64,000 nucleotides of DNA from GCA-2731375 sp964631725 (GCA_964631725.1 CAZVYX010000023.1:1-64000); one strand, 5' to 3'; shown: positions 24,346-33,580, counted from the stretch's first letter. Notes: generated from the sequence alone by a model not told the origin. Numbers and translations are program-made.

Positions 24346-25791
24346 CTACTCCTCGGCCTGTCCCGGCACCGGGGTCGCCGCTTTCGGCCCAATATGGATG
24401 GCCTTCTCCCTGCCGCCATGTTTGGCGATCAGGGCGTTTTGCATATCCTTGGCGTCGCGGTCGGTCGCCTCCGGGTCGCAGATGTCGCGCAGATGCTGTT
24501 CGTACGCCGCCACCACGCCGGCATGGGCCGCGTCGCCGGCAAGATTGGTGCTTTCTTCCGGATCCGCGACAAGATCGTAGAGTTCCGGTTCGTAGCCGAT
24601 GTAGTAGATGAATTTGTAACGCCCCTTGCGGATCATAAAGGCGCCGGAGGGCGAGGAGGCGGCATGGTATTCCGCGAACACGACACGTTCGTCGTCATCT
24701 TCGCCATTGGCGATATCGAACCAGGACGTGCCGGGAAGTGTCTTTTCCTCTTCATTGGGCTCGACGCCGACGCAGTCGAGAATGGTCTGATAGCTGTCCA
24801 GCAAGGACACGGGCGTTTGGCAGACCTTGCCGGCAGGCACCCCGTCGCCGGCGATGATCAAGGGGACGGCGGCGCCTTCCTCGTACAGGTTGGATTTGCC
24901 CCACATCCCCCGCGCGCCCACGTTGTCGCCATGGTCGGAGGTGTAGACCACCCTGGTATTGGCATCCAAGCCGGTCGCCGCCAGGGCATCCAACACCCGG
25001 CCGATCTGCGCATCAACATAGGTACAAAGGCCGAAATAGGCGGCCACGCCCATCAATCTCTGCTCCTCCGTCAAATGGCGGTCGACCTGCTGAAAATCGT
25101 CCATGCGCTGCAGCCAGGGATGCCGGACATAGCCCTTTTCAGGGTCCAGCTTGCGGGGCGGCAGGTCTTCGATGGGATACATGTCGTAATATTCCTGGGG
25201 CACCACCAGGGGAAAATGCGGCGCCACGAAACCGAGATACAGCACCCAGGGCTGATCATCCGTCTTGCCGGCGGCATCTTGCAGCCAGGTACAGGCCTCG
25301 TCCGCGATGTTCCTGTCGTAGCGGTTATAGTTAGATTCTCCCGGCCCGATTTCGTTCAACATCCGTGAAGGCCGCTCGTCGGGCAGGGGATCGCGGATCG
25401 AGCCCCAGATCTGACCAAGACCGCCCATGACATGCATCGGTATGGTCTGCTTGGAAAACCCGGTCGGCAGATCCTCGCCGCGATAATGCAGCTTGCCGAT
25501 GGATTCGACCCGCATCCCCTCGTCGATCAAGCGATGGCCCCAGCCCTTGACCTCGCCATCGTAGGGCATGGCGTTGTCCCAGTATTTCGTTTCATGGGTA
25601 TAGCGCCCGGTGGCGAACGCGGCCCGGGCGGGAATGCAAATGGATGAATTGGTGTAGGCGGAGGTAAACCGCGTGCCCTGGGCGGCCAGCCGGTCCAGGT
25701 TTGGCGTCTTCACATGCGAGTGCCCGTAACAGCCAAGCATCTTCGAGTTATGCTCGTCGGACATGATGTAGAGAATGTTTTGCGGTTTCAT
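24346..25791 (-). CDS. Type I sulfatase / phosphonate monoester hydrolase family
   Basis: A 481-residue sulfatase. The formylglycine motif C-x-P-x-R is CIPAR at residues 52-56, followed by AAFATGRY. Metal and active-site elements include MSDEHNSKMLGCYGH, IGKLHYRGED and YTSDHGDNVGARGMWGK. No signal peptide is seen, so a cytoplasmic choline-sulfatase-like or phosphonate monoester hydrolase-like role is more likely than a secreted one. No maturation enzyme (formylglycine-generating or anSME) is adjacent. AGGAAG lies eight bases before the start. Substrate unknown. Confidence 0.88.
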   Translation of the reverse strand: MKPQNILYIMSDEHNSKMLGCYGHSHVKTPNLDRLAAQGTRFTSAYTNSSICIPARAAFATGRYTHETKYWDNAMPYDGEVKGWGHRLIDEGMRVESIGKLHYRGEDLPTGFSKQTIPMHVMGGLGQIWGSIRDPLPDERPSRMLNEIGPGESNYNRYDRNIADEACTWLQDAAGKTDDQPWVLYLGFVAPHFPLVVPQEYYDMYPIEDLPPRKLDPEKGYVRHPWLQRMDDFQQVDRHLTEEQRLMGVAAYFGLCTYVDAQIGRVLDALAATGLDANTRVVYTSDHGDNVGARGMWGKSNLYEEGAAVPLIIAGDGVPAGKVCQTPVSLLDSYQTILDCVGVEPNEEEKTLPGTSWFDIANGEDDDERVVFAEYHAASSPSGAFMIRKGRYKFIYYIGYEPELYDLVADPEESTNLAGDAAHAGVVAAYEQHLRDICDPEATDRDAKDMQNALIAKHGGREKAIHIGPKAATPVPGQAEE

Positions 25792-25812
25792 CTTCGTCTT
25801 CCTAAAAGAAAT

Positions 25813-26625
25813 CTAGTCGCCTTGGGGTACGTGGCGGATATCAAGATTGCCGTCGTTCATGCGTTTCATCAGCTTGTTGGCATCGTCGGAAACCAATAGG
25901 TCCAGGAACAGCGTGCGTTCCATGACCAGGCCCTCTTCCAAGGGTTTTTCCAGTTCGATGCGCAGCAGTCGTTTGATATGGGCAAAGGCCAAGGGCGCCA
26001 TGGCGGCATACTCCCGCGCCAGCTCCAACGCCCTGGGCAGGACCGGACCATCAGTGACTTCGTGCACCATGCCCAATTCCAGCGCCTCGCGCGGCGGCAC
26101 GGTGCGGCCCCGCAGGACCATCTCCAACGCCCTGGCCTGGCCCACCAGACGGCCCAGCTTTTGCGTCCCCCCGCCGCCCGGCAGAATGCCCAGCTTGGCC
26201 TCCGGCAGGCCCAGGGTGTGCTCACCATCCTGGACGATGCGCAGATCGCAGGAGAGACAGAACTCGAACCCGCCGCCCATGGCAAAGCCGTTGATGGCGG
26301 CGATGGTAATCTTCGGCGTCGTGGCCAGGCGGCGGAAGACAATGTCCAACTCCCGGTCACGATCGAGCAGTTTCTGATCCGAAAAGGTCTTGCCCCGCGC
26401 CCGCAGGCTGTCCGACATTTCCTCCAGCACCTTGACCGAGAAATGGCGGATGAAGACGCCCTCCTCGCCGCCTGTGAAGACCATGGCCCGGCAGCTTTCG
26501 TCCCGGTCCAGTTCTTCGGTGACGGCATTCAGCTCGCTGACCGTATCGTCGTTCATGAACTGATCCGGCAGAGTAATGGTCAGGATCGCCACCGATCCCT
26601 CGCGGCGAACGGAAATCTGGGACAT
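25813..26625 (-). CDS. Enoyl-CoA hydratase/isomerase (crotonase)
   Basis: A 270-residue crotonase-fold protein. The oxyanion-hole segment AAINGFAMGGGFEFCLSCD and the LPEAKLGILPGGGGTQKL motif, with its Glu, are present. It lies 21 bases upstream of the sulfatase gene and eight bases downstream of the small membrane protein gene, all on the minus strand, so the DUF3237 pair, membrane protein, crotonase and sulfatase may form one transcript. The acyl substrate is unknown. Confidence 0.88.
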   Translation of the reverse strand: MSQISVRREGSVAILTITLPDQFMNDDTVSELNAVTEELDRDESCRAMVFTGGEEGVFIRHFSVKVLEEMSDSLRARGKTFSDQKLLDRDRELDIVFRRLATTPKITIAAINGFAMGGGFEFCLSCDLRIVQDGEHTLGLPEAKLGILPGGGGTQKLGRLVGQARALEMVLRGRTVPPREALELGMVHEVTDGPVLPRALELAREYAAMAPLAFAHIKRLLRIELEKPLEEGLVMERTLFLDLLVSDDANKLMKRMNDGNLDIRHVPQGD

Positions 26626-26632
26626 GACGCGG

Positions 26633-26899
26633 TTACCTCTTTCGCTTCTTCAATAGATCCAGGCCCAGCTTGATGATGTAAAACGGGATCACGACGACCG
26701 CGCCCAGCAGAATGTACGGCACGGCCCAGCGCACCCCGTCCGCCGCCAACTCGCCGGCATGGCGCAGGGACTGCGAGAGGAAGCGGATGAAACCCAGGGC
26801 ATCGATGTCGATCACCGAAAGGATCCAGCCCACCAGCAGGCAGATCAGCAACAGCTTTATGCCAGTGCCGACAATCTTGCGGATATCGATATTTCCCAT
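26633..26899 (-). CDS. Small membrane protein (DUF6460-like, 88 aa)
   Basis: Starts MGNIDIRKIVGTGIKLLL, with two hydrophobic helices and a Lys/Arg-rich C-terminus (LLKKRKR). ATG 26899 has AGGGAA about ten bases upstream; an in-frame TTG at 26905 lies two codons earlier. The family label is tentative. It sits between the DUF3237 pair and a crotonase gene. Confidence 0.6.
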   Translation of the reverse strand: MGNIDIRKIVGTGIKLLLICLLVGWILSVIDIDALGFIRFLSQSLRHAGELAADGVRWAVPYILLGAVVVIPFYIIKLGLDLLKKRKR

Positions 26900-26914
26900 G
26901 CTCAAGGTGCTTCC

Positions 26915-27382
26915 CTACAAAATCTTAAAAACCCGGTAGACGACGCCATCCGGAATGGTCCGGCCCATACCGACGCAGACAATACTGTTCAACCAGGCAT
27001 ATTTCTCCGCGCCGGTTTCGAAACTGGGCGCGGTACGAAAATAGTATTCCGACGGATCAACCGCCTCGCCCGCGGCGAGACGTACGGTCACCTCCTTCGA
27101 GCCCTGGCGGACACCGCGATAGTACATATAGATCAAGGCGCCATCATCGGTTTCCAAGGCGACCCGCACATCGAGTTGCAGGACGTGGTCGGGGCGGACG
27201 ACGGCCCAGTCGCCGCCACCCGGCAGGGCCTTGCCACGCAATTTGGGTCCTTCGAAGGTGCCGCCGGTGACATCGGCGATATAGCGTTTTCCGAGCGGTG
27301 TGCGCCCCAGATAGACGGATGTGGGCACATCGAAAGTGACCTCGAAGAGGAACTCGGTTCGAACCTCTTGAATTTCGCTCAT
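26915..27382 (-). CDS. DUF3237 protein, copy 2
   Basis: A 155-residue protein of the DUF3237 beta-barrel family: TEFLFEVTFDVPT, GGTFEGPKLRGKALPGGGDW and VDPSEYYFRTAPSFETG are the family blocks. It overlaps the upstream paralogue by four bases (ATGA), so the two are translationally coupled. Roughly two thirds of aligned residues match copy 1 by eye, suggesting a tandem duplication that has been kept. Function unknown. Confidence 0.85.
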   Translation of the reverse strand: MSEIQEVRTEFLFEVTFDVPTSVYLGRTPLGKRYIADVTGGTFEGPKLRGKALPGGGDWAVVRPDHVLQLDVRVALETDDGALIYMYYRGVRQGSKEVTVRLAAGEAVDPSEYYFRTAPSFETGAEKYAWLNSIVCVGMGRTIPDGVVYRVFKIL

Positions 27383-27840
27383 AAGACTTCAAACACCCGA
27401 TAAACCGGGCCCTTTTTATTGCGGCGCCCGATAGCGACACAAACGATATTGTTCAGCCAGGCATATTTCTCCGACCCGGTCTCGAAGAACGGCGCGGTGC
27501 GAAAATAATATTCCGATGGGTCTACTTCCTCGCCCGCATTGACCCTTGCCATGACATCGTCCGGACCGTGACGCAGGCCGCGATAAGTCATATAGATCAG
27601 CGCGCCGTCATCGGCTTCCAGGGTTACCCGCACATCCAATTGGAACACCCCATCGGGGCGGATGAGCAGCCAATCTCCCCCCGCGCCCGGCAAGATCCGG
27701 CCGCGCAATCTTGGCCCCTCGAAAGTACCGCCGGCGAGCTCGGCGATGCGCCGGTTACCCATCGGGGTCTGGCCCAAATCCCGGATCGTGGCCAGTTCGG
27801 CGGCCAGTTCGAACAGGAACTCCGTCTTCACCTCGCCCAT
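27379..27840 (-). CDS. DUF3237 protein, copy 1
   Basis: A 153-residue DUF3237 protein starting MGEVKTEFLFEL at ATG 27840; an upstream in-frame extension to 27915 lacks coding character. It shares the GGTFEGPRLRGRILPG and EVDPSEYYFRTAPFFETG blocks with copy 2. It is the first gene of the putative operon running to the sulfatase. Family function unknown; the duplication suggests that the two proteins may form a heteromer or act on related ligands. Confidence 0.85.
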   Translation of the reverse strand: MGEVKTEFLFELAAELATIRDLGQTPMGNRRIAELAGGTFEGPRLRGRILPGAGGDWLLIRPDGVFQLDVRVTLEADDGALIYMTYRGLRHGPDDVMARVNAGEEVDPSEYYFRTAPFFETGSEKYAWLNNIVCVAIGRRNKKGPVYRVFEVL

Positions 27841-27909
27841 GCATACGCCTCCCGATTCACGACATCCCTGTTGCCTATCATACACAAGGATGGTCGCGGC
27901 AACAGATGC

Positions 27910-27926
27910 CGCCAAGAATCTTGGCG
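27910..27926 (-). terminator. Hairpin downstream of tRNA-Glu
   Basis: CGCCAAG (27910-27916) and CTTGGCG (27920-27926) form a perfect 7-bp stem with a 3-base loop, 22 bases beyond the tRNA 3' end in the transcription direction. No U run follows, so it may be a terminator or a processing hairpin. Confidence 0.45.
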
Positions 27927-27948
27927 AATGTAATGGAGGAGAAGGAAA

Positions 27949-28024
27949 TGGCCACCCCGGGGGGACTTGAACCCACCATCTTCGGCTTGAAAGGCCGACA
28001 TCCTAACCTTTAGACTACGGGGTG
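27949..28024 (-). tRNA. tRNA-Glu (anticodon TTC)
   Basis: A 76-base cloverleaf on the minus strand. Acceptor CACCCCG (28024-28018) pairs perfectly with CGGGGTG (27959-27953); the discriminator is G, and CCA is encoded at 27951-27949. D-arm GTCTAAAGGTTAGGAT, anticodon stem TCGGC/GCCGA with loop CTTTCAA (anticodon TTC), and T-loop TTCAAGT are in place. Two oddities: the first base is C rather than the common G, and the T-stem (GTGGG/CCCCC) has one T-C mismatch. It decodes GAA/GAG. A hairpin lies downstream; no integrase or attachment site is seen. Confidence 0.9.
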
Positions 28025-28112
28025 GCAGTGGAGGAGGAAGTAGCTAAATCAGCCGCGAAAAGCAAGCTAGATATATGACTTTTCCATTCCCGGCGCCTTT
28101 TTTACACAACGT

Positions 28113-29921
28113 TTATGAATTTTCCGGAAACGCCGCGTCCTCGACGAACAGTTGCACGCCGCGCCGGCCCTGCCAATCGTCGGCACGCAGATGACCCGCC
28201 AGATGTAAACCGCGGCCCTGGGACGACAACATCGCCTGGCCCAACGGGCTGTCGGCGACACCAAAGGCAATTCCCTTCAAGCGTCCGCCACGGGCGCCGG
28301 CCAGGACCACGCGCACGTGATTCTGCCCCACCAGATCGGCCTTGACGACCTCCGCATTGGCGATCGCAAAGCGGGGCTCGGGATGGCCGGCACCATAGGG
28401 CCCCGCGCTTTCCAGGGTATCAAACAAATCCCGGCTGGCCCCCGATACGGTCAACGCGCCGTCCAGGCCCAGGGAATGGCTCTGCGGCTGCCCCTCCATG
28501 GCCTGGGCAATGCGCTCGCACAGGAAAGCGTCCAGCGCCGCCAGCTTTTCCGCTGCCACGGTCAAGCCCGCCGCCATGGCATGGCCACCGCCGGCCAGCA
28601 AGAGGCCGGCCTGCTTGGCGGCGGTAATCGCGGCGCCCAGGTCGACGCCGGGGATGGAGCGGCCTGACCCTTTGCCCACCTCGCCATCCACGGCCACGAT
28701 GATCGCGGGCCGGCGATAGCGATCCTTCAGGCGGGAGGCGACAATGCCAATCACGCCCTGGTGCCAGCGCGGGTCGGCCAGGAACAGCAACGGCTGTTGC
28801 CCACCGCCCTTAGCCTCTGCCATCTCCATGGCCTGGGCCTGGATCGCCGCCTCGATCTCGCGCCGTTCCAGATTGAAGTCGTTCAGCTTCGCCGCGATGA
28901 CCCGGGCCTCGTCCATATCATCGGTGGCCAGCAATTTGGCGCCAAGATGGGAATTTCCGACCCGGCCGCCGGCATTCAGGCGCGGCCCGAAGACAAAGCC
29001 CAAATGATAGGCGCCTGGTTTCTGGTCCACGCCGGCCAGATCGGACAGCGCCGCCAGGCCCGGATTGCCCCGGTGCGCGGCGACTTTCAGGCCCTGCGCA
29101 ACCAGCACCCGGTTTAGCCCGGTTAGGGGCACCACATCGCAAACCGTGCCCAAGGCCACAAGATCGAGCCATTGCAGCAGCTTTGGCTCGGGGCGGTCCT
29201 GGAACCACCCGCGTTGGCGCAAGGCGCGGTTCAGGGCGACGACCAGCAGAAAACTGACGCCCACGGCGGCCAATTGGCCCAGGCCGCTATCATCATCCAA
29301 TCGGTTTGGGTTGACCACGGCGGCGGCGGTGGGCAAGCGCGGTTCGGCCTGATGATGGTCCACGACGATTGTCTCCAATCCGGCATCGGCGGCGGCCTGC
29401 AACGGCTCAAACGCCGCGATGCCGCAATCCACCGTCACCACCACGGCCACGCCCTGCTGCCGCAGCGCCAGCAGGGCCGGAGCATTGGGGCCGTAGCCTT
29501 CCTTTTGCCGGTCGGGGATATAGACCACCAATTCGGCACCAATAGCGCGGAAATAGCGGTCCAGCAGGGCCGACGACGTCGCCCCGTCCACATCATAGTC
29601 ACCGAAGACCGCGACCCGTTCACCGGCCACGACAGCCTCGGCCAGGCGATCAGCGGCCTTGTCCATGTCGCGCAGCCGCGATGGGTCCGGCAAAGCGGAT
29701 TTCAGGGTCGGGTTCAGAAAGCCCTCGGCCTCCTCCAGCCCGACGCCCCGGCCGGCCAGGACCCGGCCCACCACATCCGGTACGCCGAGACGTTGCGACA
29801 GCGCCAAGGCCGTACGGTCATCGGCGGGCCGCTGCCGCCAGAGGCGGCCGGATACCGATTGCACCACGTCCAGAACGGCCTTGTCCTCCGTCGGCGAGGA
29901 GGAAGCCGCCACCTGGTTCAT
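28113..29921 (-). CDS. recJ: Single-stranded-DNA-specific exonuclease RecJ
   Basis: A 602-residue 5'-3' exonuclease for recombination and mismatch repair. The DHH-family motifs are present: VFGDYDVDGATSS (motif I), VVDHHQAE (motif III) and the later GGHAMAAG of the DHHA1 domain. Start ATG 29921 (MNQVAASS) is four bases after the glpX stop, giving a tight junction. It is the last gene of the aminotransferase-hom-glpX-recJ operon, an arrangement seen in several alphaproteobacteria. Confidence 0.95.
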   Translation of the reverse strand: MNQVAASSSPTEDKAVLDVVQSVSGRLWRQRPADDRTALALSQRLGVPDVVGRVLAGRGVGLEEAEGFLNPTLKSALPDPSRLRDMDKAADRLAEAVVAGERVAVFGDYDVDGATSSALLDRYFRAIGAELVVYIPDRQKEGYGPNAPALLALRQQGVAVVVTVDCGIAAFEPLQAAADAGLETIVVDHHQAEPRLPTAAAVVNPNRLDDDSGLGQLAAVGVSFLLVVALNRALRQRGWFQDRPEPKLLQWLDLVALGTVCDVVPLTGLNRVLVAQGLKVAAHRGNPGLAALSDLAGVDQKPGAYHLGFVFGPRLNAGGRVGNSHLGAKLLATDDMDEARVIAAKLNDFNLERREIEAAIQAQAMEMAEAKGGGQQPLLFLADPRWHQGVIGIVASRLKDRYRRPAIIVAVDGEVGKGSGRSIPGVDLGAAITAAKQAGLLLAGGGHAMAAGLTVAAEKLAALDAFLCERIAQAMEGQPQSHSLGLDGALTVSGASRDLFDTLESAGPYGAGHPEPRFAIANAEVVKADLVGQNHVRVVLAGARGGRLKGIAFGVADSPLGQAMLSSQGRGLHLAGHLRADDWQGRRGVQLFVEDAAFPENS

Positions 29922-29925
29922 GGCG

Positions 29926-30888
29926 CTACTTTGCGATGGGGTGTTGCATGCGGATCCAGCGCACGGTGCCGGTGCGGGCCCGCATGGCGACGGACTCCGT
30001 CGAAAGATACTTGGCCGTGCGCCGCACGCCCTGCAACATGTTGCCGTCGGTGACACCCGTGGCGGCGAAGATCACATCGCCCGAGGCCAGATCGGTGATG
30101 GCGTATTTACGGTCCAGATCCTGGACACCGACCTTGGCGGCGCGGCCGCGTTCGTCATCGTTGCGGAACAGCAGACGGCCCTGAATATTACCGCCGATGC
30201 AGCGCAGGGCGGCGGCGGCCAGGACACCTTCAGGCGCACCGCCCGTACCCATGTAGATGTCAACGCCGGTTTCCGGCATCGCCGTTGCCATGACACCGGC
30301 CACATCGCCATCGCCGATCAACACAATGCGCGCGCCGGCTTCGCGCACGGCGGCGATCAATTCCCCATGCCGGGGCCGGTCGAGAATACAGGCCACGACA
30401 TCCTTGGCATCCTTGCCCAGGGCCTCGGCCACATTGTTGATGTTTTCCTCGGCGGAATTGTCCAGATCAATGGCCGCAACAGGCACCAACGGCCCGGCGG
30501 CAATCTTATCCATGTAGACGTCCGGGGCGTTCAGCAACCCGCCATGTTCCGACAGCGCCAGCACGGCCAAACCGTTCGGCATGCCCTTGGCGGTGATCGT
30601 GGTGCCCTCCAGGGGATCAAGGGCGATATCGATTTTCGGCCCATCGCCGGTGCCGACTTCCTCGCCAATGAACAGCATCGGCGCTTCGTCCCGTTCGCCC
30701 TCGCCAATCACCACGGTGCCCGCCATATGCAAGCGGTTCAGCGCCGTGCGCATGGCATCCACGGCAGCCTGATCAGCGACCTTTTCATCGCCTCGGCCCA
30801 TGGTTTCCGCCGCGGCAATGGCGGCGGCCTCGGTTACCCGCACGGCTTCAATTGTGAGATTGCGGTCCAATATGATCATTTCGGCCAT
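29926..30888 (-). CDS. glpX: Fructose-1,6-bisphosphatase class II
   Basis: A 320-residue GlpX enzyme that converts fructose 1,6-bisphosphate to fructose 6-phosphate in gluconeogenesis. The motif VIGEGERDEAPML and the metal/phosphate site DPLEGTTITAKG are conserved, as is GTGGAPEGV. Some GlpX proteins also dephosphorylate sedoheptulose bisphosphate. It is located between hom and recJ on the same strand. Confidence 0.95.
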   Translation of the reverse strand: MAEMIILDRNLTIEAVRVTEAAAIAAAETMGRGDEKVADQAAVDAMRTALNRLHMAGTVVIGEGERDEAPMLFIGEEVGTGDGPKIDIALDPLEGTTITAKGMPNGLAVLALSEHGGLLNAPDVYMDKIAAGPLVPVAAIDLDNSAEENINNVAEALGKDAKDVVACILDRPRHGELIAAVREAGARIVLIGDGDVAGVMATAMPETGVDIYMGTGGAPEGVLAAAALRCIGGNIQGRLLFRNDDERGRAAKVGVQDLDRKYAITDLASGDVIFAATGVTDGNMLQGVRRTAKYLSTESVAMRARTGTVRWIRMQHPIAK

Positions 30889-30941
30889 TACGCGCCCCTG
30901 TGATTCTCTGTACTGAATATTGTAGCGAATCCGTCGCGAAA

Positions 30942-32246
30942 CTATAGCGTCTCGATGCGGATGATTTTCGGTTCTTCGACCACCGAATCCAAGCCGCCGA
31001 TCAAGCTCATGGCTCGGGACATGGCCGCTTCCTCATTCTCGTGGGTGATCAAGACCACCGGCACGGCTTCGCCCGGATCGCGGCCCCGCTGCAACATCGA
31101 GCCGATGGAAATCTGCTCGTCACGCAGGATGGCTGAGATATCGGCGATCACGCCGGGCCGATCCAACACCGAAAGACGTACATAATATGGGCCGACATGA
31201 CGGTCCATGGGCGCGGTGGGCAGCGTTTGCAGGCTATCGGCGGGGACCGAGAAGGCGGGCATGCGGATGCCACGGGCAATATCCACCAGATCACCGAGCA
31301 CCGCCGATGCGGTCGGCCCTTCGCCGGCGCCACGACCTTCAAAGACCACCCGATCGACGAAATCGCCTTCCGCCACCACGGCATTGAAGACACCATCCAC
31401 ATGGGCGATCGGCGTACCTTCGGCGACCATGCAGGGATGGACCCGCTGTTCGACGCCATGGCCGGTCAGACGCGCAATTGCCAGCAGTTTGATGCGGTAG
31501 CCCAGTTCCGTGGCGAATTCGATATCAATCGCCGATACCTGGCGGATACCCTCAATATGCACCGCGTCCAGATTTACCGGGCAGCCGAACGCCAAGCTGG
31601 TCAGGATCGCCAATTTATGCGCTGCATCGACGCCGTCCACGTCAAAGGCGGGGTCGGCCTCGGCATAGCCCAGGGCCTGCGCCTCGTCCAATACATCGGC
31701 AAAATCCCGGCCACTGTCCCGCATGGCGGAAAGGATATAGTTGCAGGTGCCGTTCAGTATGCCATAGACCCTGGAAAAGCTGTTGCCGGCCAGCCCTTCG
31801 CGCATGGCCTTGATGATGGGGATGCCGCCGGCCACCGCTGCTTCGTAGTTCAGGGCCACGCCCCGGGCTTCGGCGGCAGTGGCCAAGGCGCTGCCGTGAT
31901 GGGCGATCAGGGCCTTGTTGGCGGTAACAACGTCCTTGCCAGCGGCAATGGCGGCCTCCACGGCCAGCCTCGCCGGTCCCTCGTCGCCGCCGATCAATTC
32001 GACCAGCACATCGATATCGTCGCTGCCGGCCATATCGACCGGGTTGTCGTGCCAGGCAAAGGCGCTCAAATCCAGGCCGCGATCGCGGTTCCGGTCGCGG
32101 GCCGACACGGCGGTGACTTGCAAGGGCCGGCCGCAGCGCGCTGTCAGCAAATCGCCATGTTCCGCCAGTAGACGGACAACACCACCGCCCACCGTGCCCA
32201 GACCGGCAATGCCGAGACGCAATGGCGCCGTTTCCGATCCCGTCAT
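30942..32246 (-). CDS. hom: Homoserine dehydrogenase
   Basis: A 434-residue enzyme reducing aspartate semialdehyde to homoserine for threonine and methionine synthesis. The Rossmann motif GIAGLGTVGGGVV is at the N-terminus, the catalytic domain holds the AAVAGGIPIIKAMREGL motif, and a C-terminal ACT domain (YVRLSVLDRPGVIADIS) implies feedback control by an amino acid. Its start overlaps the end of the upstream aminotransferase gene by four bases. Confidence 0.96.
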   Translation of the reverse strand: MTGSETAPLRLGIAGLGTVGGGVVRLLAEHGDLLTARCGRPLQVTAVSARDRNRDRGLDLSAFAWHDNPVDMAGSDDIDVLVELIGGDEGPARLAVEAAIAAGKDVVTANKALIAHHGSALATAAEARGVALNYEAAVAGGIPIIKAMREGLAGNSFSRVYGILNGTCNYILSAMRDSGRDFADVLDEAQALGYAEADPAFDVDGVDAAHKLAILTSLAFGCPVNLDAVHIEGIRQVSAIDIEFATELGYRIKLLAIARLTGHGVEQRVHPCMVAEGTPIAHVDGVFNAVVAEGDFVDRVVFEGRGAGEGPTASAVLGDLVDIARGIRMPAFSVPADSLQTLPTAPMDRHVGPYYVRLSVLDRPGVIADISAILRDEQISIGSMLQRGRDPGEAVPVVLITHENEEAAMSRAMSLIGGLDSVVEEPKIIRIETL

Positions 32247-33472
32247 TGCGCCGCCGCACCATGCGCGTCTTGAACGTCCGCGATATCCATGTCTTTGTAA
32301 TCCTGCAAGAAACGTTTGATATTCCGTATCGCCTGACGCGAACGATGCTCGTTCTCGACCAGGGCGATGCGCACGAAGCCATCGCCGTATTCACCAAAGC
32401 CGATCCCCGGCGAGACCGCGACCTTGGCCTTGTCCAACAGCAATTTTGAAAATTCCAACGAGCCCAGATGGGTAAAACCCTCGGGCAACGGCGCCCAGGC
32501 AAACATCGTCGCCTGCGGCAACGGCACATCCCAACCGGCCGCGCCCAGGCCCTGAATCAGAACATCCCGGCGGCTTCTATACAGGCCGCGAATCTCCTCG
32601 ATGCAGTCCTGCGGGCCATTCAAGGCGGCACAGGCCGCCACCTGGATCGGCGTGAAGGCGCCGTAGTCCAGATAAGACTTAATGCGTGTCAGCGCCGCAA
32701 TCAGGCGCCGGTTGCCACTGGCAAAGCCCATGCGCCAGCCGGGCATGGAATAGGTCTTGGACAGGGATGTGAACTCCACCGCCACATCCTTGGCGCCTGG
32801 CACCTGCAGGATCGAGGGCGGCGGAATGCCGTCGTAATAGATTTCCGCGTAGGCCAGATCGGAGAGCAGGAATAGATTTTTCTCCCGCGCGAAATCCACC
32901 ATGCGCTCATAAAACGCCAGATCGACAACTTCCGCCGTGGGGTTGGAGGGGTAGTTCAGGACAAGAGCCGTCGGCGGCGGCACACAATGGCGCACCGCCG
33001 CTTCCAGGTTGGTGAAAAAGTCCTGCTCCGGCCCCACCGGCACATGCCGGATCACGGCGCCGGCGATGATAAAGCCGTAGGGATGGATCGGATAGCTAGG
33101 GTTGGGCGACAGAATAACATCGCCGGGCGTGGTAATGGCCTGAGCCAGATTAGCCAAGCCCTCTTTCGAGCCCAGGGTGACGATGGTTTCCGTCTCGGGA
33201 TCGATATCGACACCGAAGCGGCGTTGATAATAGTTCGCATTGGCCAGGCGAAGGCCCGGAATACCGCGCGAGGTGGAATAGCGGTGGGTTTTCGGATCCC
33301 GCGCCGTCTCCACCAGTTTGTCGATGATATGGCTGGGCGGCGGGGTGTCGGGGTTGCCCATGCCGAAATCGATAATGTCCTCGCCGCGCCCGCGCGCCGC
33401 CGCCTTCATAGCGTTCACTTCCGCAAAAACATACGGAGGCAGTCGCTTTATGCGGTGAAAATCAAAGGGCAT
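32243..33472 (-). CDS. alaC: Class I/II aminotransferase, AlaC-like
   Basis: A 409-residue PLP enzyme. The Lys that binds PLP is in SLSKTYSMPGWRMGF, with the Asn and Asp/Tyr ligands in NYPSNPTAE and LSDLAYAEIYYDG. Similarity is to the alanine/glutamate-pyruvate transaminase AlaC type, often annotated as LL-diaminopimelate aminotransferase-like. Its fixed place before hom in alphaproteobacteria suggests a link to amino-acid synthesis. Start MPFDFHRIKRLP is standard for the family. Confidence 0.87.
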   Translation of the reverse strand: MPFDFHRIKRLPPYVFAEVNAMKAAARGRGEDIIDFGMGNPDTPPPSHIIDKLVETARDPKTHRYSTSRGIPGLRLANANYYQRRFGVDIDPETETIVTLGSKEGLANLAQAITTPGDVILSPNPSYPIHPYGFIIAGAVIRHVPVGPEQDFFTNLEAAVRHCVPPPTALVLNYPSNPTAEVVDLAFYERMVDFAREKNLFLLSDLAYAEIYYDGIPPPSILQVPGAKDVAVEFTSLSKTYSMPGWRMGFASGNRRLIAALTRIKSYLDYGAFTPIQVAACAALNGPQDCIEEIRGLYRSRRDVLIQGLGAAGWDVPLPQATMFAWAPLPEGFTHLGSLEFSKLLLDKAKVAVSPGIGFGEYGDGFVRIALVENEHRSRQAIRNIKRFLQDYKDMDIADVQDAHGAAAQ

Positions 33473-33580
33473 TGGTCGTCATCATCGATCTTGTTTGACG
33501 TTTGGCATTGGCCGGAACAGCGGCAACTCCACTGCCCAAGGGGCAGGCTTTATGCCCGATTAATTCGGCCCGGGCGAGAC

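Noticed and set aside
27949..28112. Possible integration site at the tRNA-Glu gene
   Set aside because: There is no integrase, no direct repeat of the tRNA 3' end and no change of gene content on either side.
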